Source: Denitrobaculum tricleocarpae
GTDB lineage: Bacteria; Pseudomonadota; Alphaproteobacteria; Kiloniellales; Kiloniellaceae
Reading direction: 5' to 3'
Length of the DNA stretch: 64,000 nucleotides
Assembly: GCF_007004665.1 (NCBI RefSeq)
Contig: NZ_ML660057.1
Location: 372,001-436,000, forward strand
Below the pieces are notes generated by a model. That model saw only the letters and a list, made by a program, of their open reading frames with translations. It was not told the origin of the DNA and did no database searches. Below are positions 16,240-24,814 of this stretch, one piece after another. Numbering within the stretch: the first letter of the stretch is position 1; every line of letters begins with the position of its first letter. Position numbers and translations under genes: made by a program.

Positions 16240-18258
16240 TCAAACCGCAAAGCATGAACAGCCCAGCGCACCCCAGAAGCTGCGTTTGTCATCCGTGGGG
16301 ATCGGCCGAGTCCATGCGATCTGGTGATCGTGGCCATGCAGACCGCAGGAAGACGCGCATCCGTCATGACATACGCGGGCGAATTGCGTCGCACCGGCTG
16401 CCGCGGCCCGCATCGCCGGGCTGGGTTCCGCATTGATCGGACTCCAGCCGGGAGAAGCTGGCGGCAGAGGCGGTGCCGAACCCGCGTAGTCTCCTTCCGC
16501 ATAGACGACGCGGCCACCGGTCATGGTCAGGACGGAGTTGATTTGACGAATCTCCTCCGGCGCAATCGACATATAGTCTGCGGAGAGAACAGCGAGATCC
16601 GCGTACATTCCCGGCGCCAGCGTTCCCTTGACCTCAGCCTCACCGGAGAACCAGGCCGAACCGTGGGTCCAGATCCTCAAGGCCGTCTCGCGATCGAGAA
16701 TGTTGTCATCTGCATAGAGCGATAAACCGCCAAGTGTTTTGCCGGTGGTGAGCCAGTAGAGCGCAACCCAGGGATCGTAGGACGCAACGCGCGTAGCGTC
16801 GGTGCCTCCCCCCACAGGCAGATCCAGCTCAAGCATCTTGCTGATGGGCGGCGTGGCTTTTGCCGCCTCCGCGCCGAAGCGGTTAACGAAGTACTCGCCC
16901 TGGAACGCCATGCGATGCTGCGTGGCAATGCCGCCGCCGAGCGCCTTGATCCGCTCCATATTGCGCTGACTGACGGTCTCGGCATGGTCGATGATAAAGC
17001 GGGTCTGGAATGGCGTCCTGCCGTTGACACGCTCGAAGACACTCAGAAAGCGGTCGATGGATTCATCATAGGTCGCGTGAATACGGAACGGCCATTTGTT
17101 GGTGGCCAGCAACTCGACGATGGGTTCGAGTTCGCTCTCCATTGTCGGCGCCAGATCAGGACGCGGTTCCAGGAAGTTCTCGAAGTCCGCCGCCGACCAG
17201 GTGATGTTTTCGCCCGCGCCATTCATGCGTAGCATATCCGAACCGGCTCCCGGTTCGGTCATGGCGATCCAGCGCTCATAATCGGTCAGTTCGTCTCCGG
17301 CTTTTTGGGCGAAGAGATTGTAAGCAATCCGAACCGTAAGCTGATCCGCGTCGTGCAGCTGTTGGATGACGTTGTAGTCGTCCGGAAAATTCTGGCCGCC
17401 GCCACCGGCGTCGATCACGCTGGTAATGCCGAGCCGGTTCATCTCGCGCATGTAATGCCGTGTCGAATTGATTTGCTCCTCGACCGGCAGTTTGGGGCCT
17501 TGCGCAAGAGTCGAATAGAGAATGAGCGCTGAAGGCTTCGCGATCAGCATACCCGTGGGCTCGCCATTCCCGTCCTTTTCAATCAGGCCGCCCGGCGGGT
17601 TCGGCGTCTTACCGGTAATGCCTAGCGCTCTCAGGGCTGCGCGGTTCAAGAGCGCGCTGGCGTAAAGATGAAGCACAAAGACCGGCGTGTCCGGCGCAGC
17701 GGTATTGATCTCCTCCAGGCTCGGCATGCGCCCTTCCGCAAACTGAAACTCCGACCAGCCGCCGACAACGCGCACCCATTGGGGCGCCGGAGTGCGGTCC
17801 GCCTGATCCTTGAGCATCCGCAAAGCGTCGGCGACCGAGGGAACGTTCTCCCACCTCAGTTCCATATTATAGTTGAGACCACCACGGATCAGATGGGTGT
17901 GGCTGTCGTTCAGGCCGGGAATGACGCGTCGGCCCGAGAGATCAATGACTTCCGTAGACTCGCCCGCGAGACGCATGATCTCATCGTTCGTGCCGGTCGC
18001 CTGGACGAGACCTTCGCGCACTGCGATAGCCTGTACTTCCGGATTTGCGCGGTCGAGCGTCGTAATCCGGCCGCCGCGGAGGATGATCTCAGCCATTCCA
18101 TCTCCTGGTTGTTGTTGCGCATGGGTCAGCCGGGGAGAGAGCAACGCGCAGACTCCCAAGGCCGTCCCGCCTTTGAGCGCGGCACGCCGGCTGGGTGCAT
18201 CGCGGCGGTGTTGCGCATCATCGGCTTTGTCTGTTTCAGGTTTGGATAAATCGGGCAT
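16240..18258 (-). CDS. Exported amidohydrolase (YtcJ-like, amidohydrolase_3)
   Basis: 672 residues. Tat-like signal SRRAALKGGTALGV precedes an amidohydrolase composite barrel: LRGGRITTLD, the metal motif VIPGLNDSHTHL, FIIDHAETVSQ, the aspartate-bearing VGGGTDATRVASYDPW and the sequence GKTLGGLSLYADDN. The C-terminal tail is Cys/His-rich (CHDGCASSCGLHGHDH...GCSCFAV) beyond the usual fold, possibly metal-binding. Hydrolyses an unknown amide or ring substrate in the periplasm. Between the isochorismatase and MFS genes. Confidence 0.87.
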   Translation of the reverse strand: MPDLSKPETDKADDAQHRRDAPSRRAALKGGTALGVCALLSPRLTHAQQQPGDGMAEIILRGGRITTLDRANPEVQAIAVREGLVQATGTNDEIMRLAGESTEVIDLSGRRVIPGLNDSHTHLIRGGLNYNMELRWENVPSVADALRMLKDQADRTPAPQWVRVVGGWSEFQFAEGRMPSLEEINTAAPDTPVFVLHLYASALLNRAALRALGITGKTPNPPGGLIEKDGNGEPTGMLIAKPSALILYSTLAQGPKLPVEEQINSTRHYMREMNRLGITSVIDAGGGGQNFPDDYNVIQQLHDADQLTVRIAYNLFAQKAGDELTDYERWIAMTEPGAGSDMLRMNGAGENITWSAADFENFLEPRPDLAPTMESELEPIVELLATNKWPFRIHATYDESIDRFLSVFERVNGRTPFQTRFIIDHAETVSQRNMERIKALGGGIATQHRMAFQGEYFVNRFGAEAAKATPPISKMLELDLPVGGGTDATRVASYDPWVALYWLTTGKTLGGLSLYADDNILDRETALRIWTHGSAWFSGEAEVKGTLAPGMYADLAVLSADYMSIAPEEIRQINSVLTMTGGRVVYAEGDYAGSAPPLPPASPGWSPINAEPSPAMRAAAAGATQFARVCHDGCASSCGLHGHDHQIAWTRPIPTDDKRSFWGALGCSCFAV

Positions 18259-18357
18259 GGCCTCTCTCGCAGGCTTGAGAAGTTGGGCTTGAGAAACGTG
18301 CGGCCACGCTCACTTGGAACGCACGTCCCCTCATGAAGTCCGTGATGTGAGTGCGTG

Positions 18358-19056
18358 CTACTCAGCCGCCGAGGCCTCGCCCGCTGCCACAGGCTCCAAA
18401 CGCGGCCCGTGCTTCACACGCTCTTCGGCCTTGTGAACCATTGTGTAGGCATAGTCGGCGCCCATGCCGTAAGCGCCAGAGTGTTCCCGCACGATATCCA
18501 TCACCGCGTCGTAGGTGCCGCGGTGCGCCCAGTCGCGCTGCCACTCCAGTAAAACCTGCTGCCAGGTCACGGGCGCAACGCCCGCCTGCACCATGCGCTG
18601 CATGGAATAATCATGGGCCTCTTGCGTGGTTCCGCCGGACGCGTCGGCAACCATGTAGATTTCGTAGTCACCCTCGGCCATGGCGGAGAAGGCAAACATG
18701 TTGTTGCAGACTTCGGTCCAGAGTCCGGCAACGACCACTTTCTTCTGGCCGTTCTTGGCCAGGGCATCACGGACCTTCTGGTCGTCCCAGGAATTCATCG
18801 ACGTCCGTTCAAGCAGAGGCGTGTCCGGAAAAACCGCCAGAATCTCGGGAAAGGTATGCCCGGAAAAGCTATCGGTCTCCACGGTCGTAATGGTCGTTGG
18901 AACATTGAAGACCTTGGCCGACTTTGCCAGAGCCACGACATTGTTTTTCAGAACCTGGCGGTTGATCGACTCGACCCCGAAAGCCATCTGCGGCTGTTGA
19001 TCGATGATAATCAGCTGGCAGTTCGTCGGCGTAAGAAGTTCAGGTTTACTGGGCAC
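18358..19056 (-). CDS. Isochorismatase-family (YcaC-like) cysteine hydrolase
   Basis: 232 residues from a GTG at 19056, chosen because AGAGGAGAGATAAA lies just upstream; an in-frame start 24 bp earlier overlaps this RBS. The catalytic triad is visible: Asp in LIIIDQQPQMAF, Lys in KNGQKKVVVAGL and Cys in LWTEVCNNMFAF. The region after the Cys is similar to YcaC, an octameric hydrolase of unknown substrate. Promoter-proximal gene of the minus-strand unit, divergent from the HxlR regulator. Confidence 0.88.
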   Translation of the reverse strand: MPSKPELLTPTNCQLIIIDQQPQMAFGVESINRQVLKNNVVALAKSAKVFNVPTTITTVETDSFSGHTFPEILAVFPDTPLLERTSMNSWDDQKVRDALAKNGQKKVVVAGLWTEVCNNMFAFSAMAEGDYEIYMVADASGGTTQEAHDYSMQRMVQAGVAPVTWQQVLLEWQRDWAHRGTYDAVMDIVREHSGAYGMGADYAYTMVHKAEERVKHGPRLEPVAAGEASAAE

Positions 19057-19301
19057 TTTATCTCTCCTCTCTCTGCACAAGTGATGACCTCGCGCGAACT
19101 GACCGGGGCTTTAGGAACCCAAGTGTTAACGGCTCGGCTCAAGCCATCGGTGGGTGGTTTTTGATCTCTTTCTCGATACTCAAATCTGACGCAGCGGCCC
19201 CGTTTCGGGAGGGTTGCGGCGGGTGAAACCTGTGTTCAAAGTTATTGTTGGCATGGTGGTTTCTGATGTAAAGTAGGCACTGTTTGGTAACTAAGGAACC
19301 A
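19057..19301. promoter_or_regulatory. Divergent promoter region isochorismatase / hxlR
   Basis: 245-bp spacer between divergent genes. TAGGAACC (about 19112) and AAGGAACC (about 19293) recur near the two starts and GGTAACTAAGGAACC overlaps the HxlR RBS; such half-sites are plausible HxlR operators. The position fits autoregulation plus control of the five-gene unit. Boxes are not certain. Confidence 0.4.
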
Positions 19302-19637
19302 ATGATGACTAAAGACGGAACTGCGGACGCGGCAATTCCCAAGGGGTGTCCGCTCGATCTCGTTATGCGTCTGCTTTCTGGAGAGTGGACCACACACATT
19401 CTGTGGGTTCTCAGCAACAACGGTCCGACACGGCATGGCGAACTCCGGCGCCGGGTCGAGGGCATCTCCTCGAAGGTCTTGACCGATCGTCTGCGCATGC
19501 TCGAACAGGAAGGCGTTGTCTTTCGTGATTACGAACCGACCGTGCCTCCCAAAGTGACCTATGGTTTGACGGATCACGGCCGGGAACTCGATGACGCCTT
19601 GCGTTCCATCCATGGCATCGCCGAGCGTTGGGGATGA
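19302..19637 (+). CDS. HxlR-family winged-helix regulator
   Basis: 111 residues from ATG 19302 (AAGGA upstream). HxlR fold: GCPLDLVMRLLSGEWTTHIL (in part), HGELRRRVEGISSKVLTDRLRMLEQEGVV and a C-terminal YGLTDHGRELDDAL. It keeps the Cys at the N-terminus (KGCPLD), the residue that senses aldehydes or quinones in HypR and other HxlR proteins. Divergent position suggests it controls the hydrolase/amidohydrolase/MFS/pirin/porin unit in response to a reactive compound (inference). Confidence 0.9.
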   Translation: MMTKDGTADAAIPKGCPLDLVMRLLSGEWTTHILWVLSNNGPTRHGELRRRVEGISSKVLTDRLRMLEQEGVVFRDYEPTVPPKVTYGLTDHGRELDDALRSIHGIAERWG

Positions 19638-19951
19638 GTTCGCCCGCCCTACCGTAGTAAGACCAACGGCATGCCAACCAGGCGCACCAAGACCATTCAT
19701 TCTTTCCCGGGCAACCACCGGCATCTCTCCAACTGGGTGAATTTTAGTCTTCGTTTTCGACAGTGGTGATTGTGGCCGGATCGGCATTCGCTGTATTTCA
19801 AGCAGAGGCAAAATTTACAATTTTTTGCGAAGCGAGGACTCTTTCGGAACGGCCGCGCAAATCCCTGCAACTTCGCAAGGCGTTGAAAGACAAGCTGCCG
19901 CTCAGATGACAAGAGTCTGTGGCATCCTGCACAGAAAAGACACCGCGCTTG
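19638..19951. other. 314-bp region without recognised gene
   Basis: Between hxlR and the next plus-strand orphan. Long minus-strand frames here are shadows of neighbouring genes. The AT-rich patch around 19810-19830 (AAATTTACAATTTTTTGC) may be promoter sequence for the following gene. Nothing else recognised. Confidence 0.5.
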
Positions 19952-20410
19952 ATGCTTGAGAAATCACTTACATGTGGACTTGTCCGACTGATCGCCAGCG
20001 CCCTGTGCCTGGACCAGAAGGAACGTTCCTGGACTTGGCGCCTCGACCCCGAGACGGACGGGAACCTTCTGGACCTGTTGCAGGAAGATCGGCTGTTCCT
20101 CAGCGCATCCAGCAACGACTTCATCGCGACCGCCCCAGGCCTCGGATACGCAATACCTGTGCTGTTCGCAGACTTGCGCAGACTCTCATCCGTCAACGAG
20201 GCCACACAGGTTTTCTCCAGCCAGCTCACGAAAGAACTGGCATTGGATCACGCCCAGATCTCAGAGGACGTTGCCTTTGTTTTAAGCGTGGCTCCGCTCG
20301 AGCGGGAACCCCGGATCACAAGCCTTCTCCTCACCCAACAGCAGCAACACGTTGAATGGAAACGCCGTTGGCACCTGGCACATTTGAGTCTTACATCCGG
20401 TTCCGGTTAG
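19952..20410 (+). CDS. Hypothetical protein of 152 residues
   Basis: No family recognised. The frame has balanced composition and a plausible soluble alpha/beta pattern (LVRLIASALCLDQKERSW, LLDLLQEDRLFLSASSNDF, GYAIPVLFADLRRL), with no signal peptide or membrane segment. The start at 19952 is one choice; an in-frame ATG at 19919 exists and neither has a strong RBS. It overlaps the stop of the convergent AraC gene by 4 bp. Competing frames on both strands are open here, so coding status is only moderately supported. Confidence 0.45.
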   Translation: MLEKSLTCGLVRLIASALCLDQKERSWTWRLDPETDGNLLDLLQEDRLFLSASSNDFIATAPGLGYAIPVLFADLRRLSSVNEATQVFSSQLTKELALDHAQISEDVAFVLSVAPLEREPRITSLLLTQQQQHVEWKRRWHLAHLSLTSGSG

Positions 20411-21255
20411 CGATTGCGCTTTCGGTAACGAGAGGGTGTCAGCCCCATCAGCGATTTGAAAGACGAGGTAAGGTGTGCCTGAGACGAATACCCAAGCCGA
20501 AAGGCGATCTCGGCGATGGGCTCATCACTCTCCCGCAAGAGGCGTCTCGCTTCGGCAATTCTTTTCTCGATGATGTAACGCTGCGGCGAACACCCGACCG
20601 TTACCTTGAAGCGCCGCGAGAACTCGCTTGGGGTCATCTGAAAGGCCGACGCCAATGCCGCGATCGAAACGCCCTCTTCGAGCTGTTTCTCCACGTGCGA
20701 CAGGATACTCTGAAGCAGATCATTGCGAAACGGGGTTGGACCTGCCGAATTGGCCGGCCGAGAACCGAGGGCAGCCATGGCATGCGCGAGAAGAATGTCG
20801 GCTTGAGCGTTCAGATAGACCGAATTCGCACAACGTGGGTCGAGCATATGCCGTCGCAGGGCCTGCGCAACGGCAGGAATATCGGGATGGGCATAGCCAA
20901 CAACGCAGCCAGGGCGTTGAACGCTATTGCGCGCCGCCGATCCCATAACCGCGACCATCCGATCCGCTGCAATCGACAAAAAAAGATGCTCCACTCTCCG
21001 CTTTTGGCAGATGTGACGTTCGCGTCCAGTCGGAAGATATGCCAGAACGAACGGCTTTGTGACCGCCTCACCCTGGTTAAGGTCGGGCGCGTTGAATTCC
21101 AGTCGCCCCGCACCCAACGGTACCATAACCAGACAGCGTGCGGTGTTGAACATGACCTCGAAAGGTTCCGGCGCTGTCACAGCTGCATAGACCTGAGCGG
21201 TCGCCGCCGAAGCCACGGCTGGCGGAAATCCGGCTTCCAGTCTCGGAACGATCAT
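20407..21255 (-). CDS. AraC-family transcriptional regulator
   Basis: 282 residues. The C-terminal 100 residues form the two-HTH AraC/XylS domain: VSIAALASAFQMTPSEFSRRFKVTVGCSPQRYI and PIAEIAFRLGYSSQAHLTSSFK. The N-terminal half (1-170) is a sensor of the AraC-binding-like class with no recognised ligand. Not in an evident operon; target unknown. A second, divergently unrelated AraC gene lies immediately upstream on the same strand. Confidence 0.88.
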   Translation of the reverse strand: MIVPRLEAGFPPAVASAATAQVYAAVTAPEPFEVMFNTARCLVMVPLGAGRLEFNAPDLNQGEAVTKPFVLAYLPTGRERHICQKRRVEHLFLSIAADRMVAVMGSAARNSVQRPGCVVGYAHPDIPAVAQALRRHMLDPRCANSVYLNAQADILLAHAMAALGSRPANSAGPTPFRNDLLQSILSHVEKQLEEGVSIAALASAFQMTPSEFSRRFKVTVGCSPQRYIIEKRIAEARRLLRESDEPIAEIAFRLGYSSQAHLTSSFKSLMGLTPSRYRKRNR

Positions 21256-21397
21256 GGGGTATCCTTACCAAGTTTCAGTAAACCCGTATTACCGCAACAT
21301 CTGCGGACAAAAGAAGACAAGAACTGAACCTGCCGCAGAGAACACCCACCGTCTTACAAGAAACCGCTGCGTTACAAATTCTTGCCACTCGTCGTCC

Positions 21398-22279
21398 TCA
21401 GGCCCGGATTTCCCTGCGGTATTTTCCGGGCGACACTCCAAGCCGCTTTGAAAAGACGTTCGTCATGTGCTGTTGCGAAGAGAACCCGCAGGTATAGGCT
21501 ATTTCGGCCAGGGATAAATCTTTCTGCGCCAACATTTCCCGTGCCCGCGCGACCCGCCGCTCGATGACATATTGGTGCGGGGTGGTTCCTGTAGCCATCA
21601 CAATGGTTTTGTGAACCTGCCGCGGGAGGGCGTCGACAAGCGACCCAAGTTCGTCGGTCGTCAAGTTTTCGCCTAATCTGCCCTCGATCTCTTCGATCAA
21701 ACGGGAAGCCGTTTTTTCTCCCCGACAAACTGCTGCGGGCACCCTGCGCTCATCAAGCACGGCGAGGCGTGCCACCAGTGCCTGAATGATTCCATCCAGG
21801 TAAAGGGCTGTCATCATTTCGGGGGGCGTTTGAATAAGGCACTCGATCAGCTGCCTTACGATCAAATCCTGATGCATCGAGTTGTGCAATGACGGGAGCT
21901 TTGCGGTTCGCCGTCCCGCCGCGTCCTCCATGAGGTCTTCAATGTGATGCCCTGGTATGGCCAGAACGGTCAATTCGGTTCCGCCAGGCGAGATTTCGGT
22001 CTCGTATTGCGTCGTTTCGTTGGCCGCCGTCACACCCCAGAAACCCAACCGACCATGGGCATAAAACCTTCCGGCGCCCAAATCGACCATGCCCCAGGCA
22101 GCCCCCCGTCTAAAAAGCTGGATCGTGAGGTCAGAACATAGGGGTTGAAATCCCGGGCACGAACTCAGTTGCCAGGAAAACAGCTTACAGCTCGTGCTCC
22201 CTGCGATCGTGCGCGTTTGCCCCGCCCTTTGACGCTGAATCGCATGCCAGTCACGCGCGCCGGTTTCTGCTTCATTCAT
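21398..22279 (-). CDS. AraC-family transcriptional regulator
   Basis: 293 residues from ATG 22279 with GGGGA at 8-bp spacing; a GTG at 22348 would add 23 residues without an RBS. The C-terminal AraC HTH domain ends in LSLAEIAYTCGFSSQQHMTNVFSKRLGVSPGKYRRE (split motif), very standard. The N-terminal 190 residues are cupin-like at best, with GMVDLGAGRFYAHGRLGFW. Two consecutive AraC regulators suggest a regulator-rich boundary between clusters; the target is unknown. Confidence 0.85.
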   Translation of the reverse strand: MNEAETGARDWHAIQRQRAGQTRTIAGSTSCKLFSWQLSSCPGFQPLCSDLTIQLFRRGAAWGMVDLGAGRFYAHGRLGFWGVTAANETTQYETEISPGGTELTVLAIPGHHIEDLMEDAAGRRTAKLPSLHNSMHQDLIVRQLIECLIQTPPEMMTALYLDGIIQALVARLAVLDERRVPAAVCRGEKTASRLIEEIEGRLGENLTTDELGSLVDALPRQVHKTIVMATGTTPHQYVIERRVARAREMLAQKDLSLAEIAYTCGFSSQQHMTNVFSKRLGVSPGKYRREIRA

Positions 22280-22780
22280 TGCGCCATTCCCCATAGATGC
22301 CAGCGGGCCGACGTCTTTTGCCGCATGCCGCGAGTGGTTTACAGACACGGATCAAATCGAGTGTACCCTTACGCATGAACGAATACCCCTCCTGCTCACG
22401 CTGCTATGATAGACATATCAACTATAAGAAAAAGTACCCTACCGCCCGTTGATGTTAGTCCAGTCTACGCTCAAGAGTTGGAAGACAGCGTCAACAGGCA
22501 TTCCAAAGCCACCTGAGCAGGCATCTTCAGGATCTTCAAGACGCTCGCTCCTTGCCGCTTATGGCTCCGGTTCGAATCCTGCTTGGCTCCACCCGTCCCG
22601 CGCAGGATCATTTTTCCCGGATTTGGCCCCCTGCGTTTCAGGGTGGTGAGAAAACCCTGCTCAGATTACGTCAGCGTGAGAAGTTTCGGCGGTTACGTCA
22701 TGTTGCTTGGCGGCCGCGTCATTCGCAGGCGGCACCGAGCTGCATAGTTTGTTCCCAGACAAACAAGGCACGGTGAAGCC
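22280..22780. other. 500-bp region without intact gene
   Basis: Upstream of the AraC gene and before the methyltransferase pseudogene. It includes an AT-rich stretch (22405-22440) that could be the AraC promoter. The T-loop-like string GGTTCGAATCC at about 22567 is not part of a foldable tRNA. Short frames on both strands look non-coding. Confidence 0.5.
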
Positions 22781-22989
22781 ATGACACGACCAAGATATCA
22801 AAAGAACCTGCCGCAACTGGGCAGCACACAGCTGTTAACCGATGGCGGCATCGAGACCACCCTGATGTTCCACGATGGACACGATCTGCCGCTGTTGCCG
22901 AACCTGCGGGTTCTCGGGGCTGCTGCGGCACCGACCATCGCCACATCCACGAGATCGGCCAGACCTGCATTCCGGCACAGATAACCTGA
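22781..22989 (+). pseudogene. Homocysteine S-methyltransferase remnant (internal deletion plus frameshift)
   Basis: Starts as a normal family member: a good start context and LLTDGGIETTLMFHDGHDLPL, the N-terminus of homocysteine S-methyltransferases. It then jumps directly to LPNLRVLG and, after a one-base shift at about 22918, to GCCGTDHRHIHEIGQTC and a stop at 22987-22989. GGCCGTDHRHI is the C-terminal zinc-ligand motif of the same family. About 240 central residues are therefore missing and the reading frame is broken. It heads the plus-strand run of sulfur/redox genes and was probably its first gene. Confidence 0.8.
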
Positions 22990-23101
22990 CTTGTCCGAGA
23001 AACCGCCGCTTGGCAATAGCCGGCCCCATGGGTCGGTGCATTGCCGGTGACCGGCTCTACCGCGGCGTTGCCGCCCCCATGCAAACCAAAAGGAAACAGC
23101 A

Positions 23102-23809
23102 ATGCGAACACTTCCCCTTATTCTAGCCGTTATGGCGATGGCCGCACCGGCTCTGGCGGTCGATGCACCAAAGCAAGAAACGCCAATCGCCTTCGATGTC
23201 TCATTTGTATCCCACGTTGAGGCCGGCGTGGCAGAGCAGGATGTCTACGTCACGCGCGGAGCGTCGCGGGGCAAGGTCTATCGTCCAGGCCCGGACGACA
23301 CCGATCCGGATGCGCCGCTTTTCACCGCGGCAGAACCGCAGCCGCATGATCCCGGTAATCCCGCCGCAGTCGGCCCGTTCAAAAAGGGGACGAAGCTCGA
23401 TCTGACGCTTGGAAAATGGCTGGGAGCGTCGGGCAGCGGGCACTACCACGTCGAAGATGGCGAGGGCCACCTGACGGTCGCATTCAAGGGGCTTGTTCCA
23501 AATGGGGTCTACACGCTTTGGCACTTTTTTATGGCCAATGGCGAAACCGATCCCTTCATCGGCACCTTTGATCTGCCCGTCGGCGCGCTTGACGGCAGTC
23601 AGTCTGTTTTTGTCGCCGACGCTGATGGCTCTGCAACGTTCAAACAGAGCTTTGACACCGCGCTGCAATTGTCCGGCGAGCAGTTGACCGCGGGTCTTGC
23701 GGTCAACTGGCACAGCGACGGCAAGACCTACGGTGTGGCGCCCGGCGCTTTTGGCCAAAACGCGCACATCCAGCTTTTCACTGCGCTGCCGCAGCGCCCG
23801 GACCTCTGA
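23102..23809 (+). CDS. Secreted protein of unknown function
   Basis: 235 residues with a clear signal peptide (MRTLPLILAVMAMAAPALA-V). The mature part is rich in beta-type phrases: GHYHVEDGEGHLTVAFKGLVPNGVYTLWHFF, DPFIGTFDLPVGALDGSQ and HSDGKTYGVAPGAFGQNAHIQLF (broken here for length). I do not recognise a named family; the CHRD-like pattern of a small periplasmic beta-sandwich is a guess. The start follows AAAGGAAACAGC. 72 bp ahead of osmC, probably the first intact gene of the unit. Confidence 0.75.
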   Translation: MRTLPLILAVMAMAAPALAVDAPKQETPIAFDVSFVSHVEAGVAEQDVYVTRGASRGKVYRPGPDDTDPDAPLFTAAEPQPHDPGNPAAVGPFKKGTKLDLTLGKWLGASGSGHYHVEDGEGHLTVAFKGLVPNGVYTLWHFFMANGETDPFIGTFDLPVGALDGSQSVFVADADGSATFKQSFDTALQLSGEQLTAGLAVNWHSDGKTYGVAPGAFGQNAHIQLFTALPQRPDL

Positions 23810-23881
23810 CCTTCCCCCTCCGCTGACGCAGGGACCCTGCGGGGCCCTCGCCGGCTTCAACACAAAAATGGAGATCTACAT

Positions 23882-24445
23882 ATGACCGTAAATACCGAAC
23901 TCTCTCTAAAAAACGGTGTCAACGTCCAGGCACTGCTTGACGCACGCTCAGCCCTCGAGGCGGCCCCAGACGCCGGTCAATTCACCTGGCGCACTGCCTG
24001 TGAATGGATTGACGGCGTCCATAGCCGATCCACGATCGAAGGTTTTTTCGGCCTCGGGGAGAACCAGAGCCACTCACAGGTTTTCTCGATCGACGCGGAT
24101 CACCCGCCGCAGTTCGCCGCAGCGGACAAGGGTGCGACACCTGTCGAAATCCTGTTGAGCGCTCTGGCAAGCTGTCTGACCGCGGGCGTCGCGGCGGTTG
24201 CGGAAAACCGCGGCATCAATCTCAGGTCGGTCAAGGCGACCCTCGAGGGTGACATGGATATCGCGGGGATCCTCGGCATCGACCCGGATGTCCGTAATGG
24301 CTTCAAGGCCGTGCGCGTGAAGTTCGACATCGACGCTGATGCCTCCAGCGAAGACATCGCGGCACTGGTCGCGCAATCGCAGAAGCGATCCGCAGTCTTC
24401 GACATCCTCACCAACCCGACAGCTGTTCAGGTCACCGTCGGCTGA
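23882..24445 (+). CDS. OsmC family protein
   Basis: 187 residues. OsmC fold: DHPPQFAAADKGATPVEILLSALASCLTAGV holds the first conserved Cys; the second region reads QSQKRSAVFDILTNP, where classical OsmC/Ohr has a second Cys. It thus has a single active-site Cys, as in the RSPVFD-type OsmC subgroup, and may not be a standard organic-hydroperoxide reductase. The start follows GGAGATCTACAT. Its position before the flavoprotein and the cysteine synthase-glutaredoxin fusion suggests thiol or peroxide chemistry (inference). Confidence 0.87.
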   Translation: MTVNTELSLKNGVNVQALLDARSALEAAPDAGQFTWRTACEWIDGVHSRSTIEGFFGLGENQSHSQVFSIDADHPPQFAAADKGATPVEILLSALASCLTAGVAAVAENRGINLRSVKATLEGDMDIAGILGIDPDVRNGFKAVRVKFDIDADASSEDIAALVAQSQKRSAVFDILTNPTAVQVTVG

Positions 24446-24483
24446 CGCCACTTTGACGCAGTGACTCAAGAGAGGACTTTACC

Positions 24484-24720
24484 ATGCAATCTCATGATCC
24501 GGACAAAGCGGAAATCCTCGCGGAACCCGGAAACGCCGCTGCGCCGAAAACCAACAGGACTGGCAAAATCTGGCGCCGCATCGTCACTCGGCGATGCATA
24601 CCCCGCCGCAGGCCGATAGGCCGGGTGCACGGACAGTTCGACCACAGGCTGCTCGACGATATCGGACTGACGCGCGGCGATTTTTTAAGGCCGATCCGAT
24701 GGACGGATCTGCCGTTCTAG
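24484..24720 (+). CDS. DUF1127 small basic protein
   Basis: 78 residues, start after GAGAGGACTTTACC. The C-terminal half is the DUF1127/YjiS-like signature: arginine-rich helix then FDHRLLDDIGLTRGDF. Such proteins are common alphaproteobacterial small regulators (some bind RNA or DNA). The N-terminal 35 residues are low-complexity and variable. Embedded in the plus-strand run between osmC and the flavoprotein. Confidence 0.75.
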   Translation: MQSHDPDKAEILAEPGNAAAPKTNRTGKIWRRIVTRRCIPRRRPIGRVHGQFDHRLLDDIGLTRGDFLRPIRWTDLPF

Positions 24721-24814
24721 CCTGAACGGTTCCGGTCAGGGCGCCCGGCTTCGGCGCCCTGCCTCTCCAAGAAACACAGTGCAGCCGGGTTTCCCGGAAG
24801 AAAAAGGCAGCGAC

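Noticed and set aside
22540-22600. Possible tRNA (GGTTCGAATCC T-loop-like string)
   Set aside because: The T-stem does not pair well and no matching acceptor or D arm lies at the right distance upstream.
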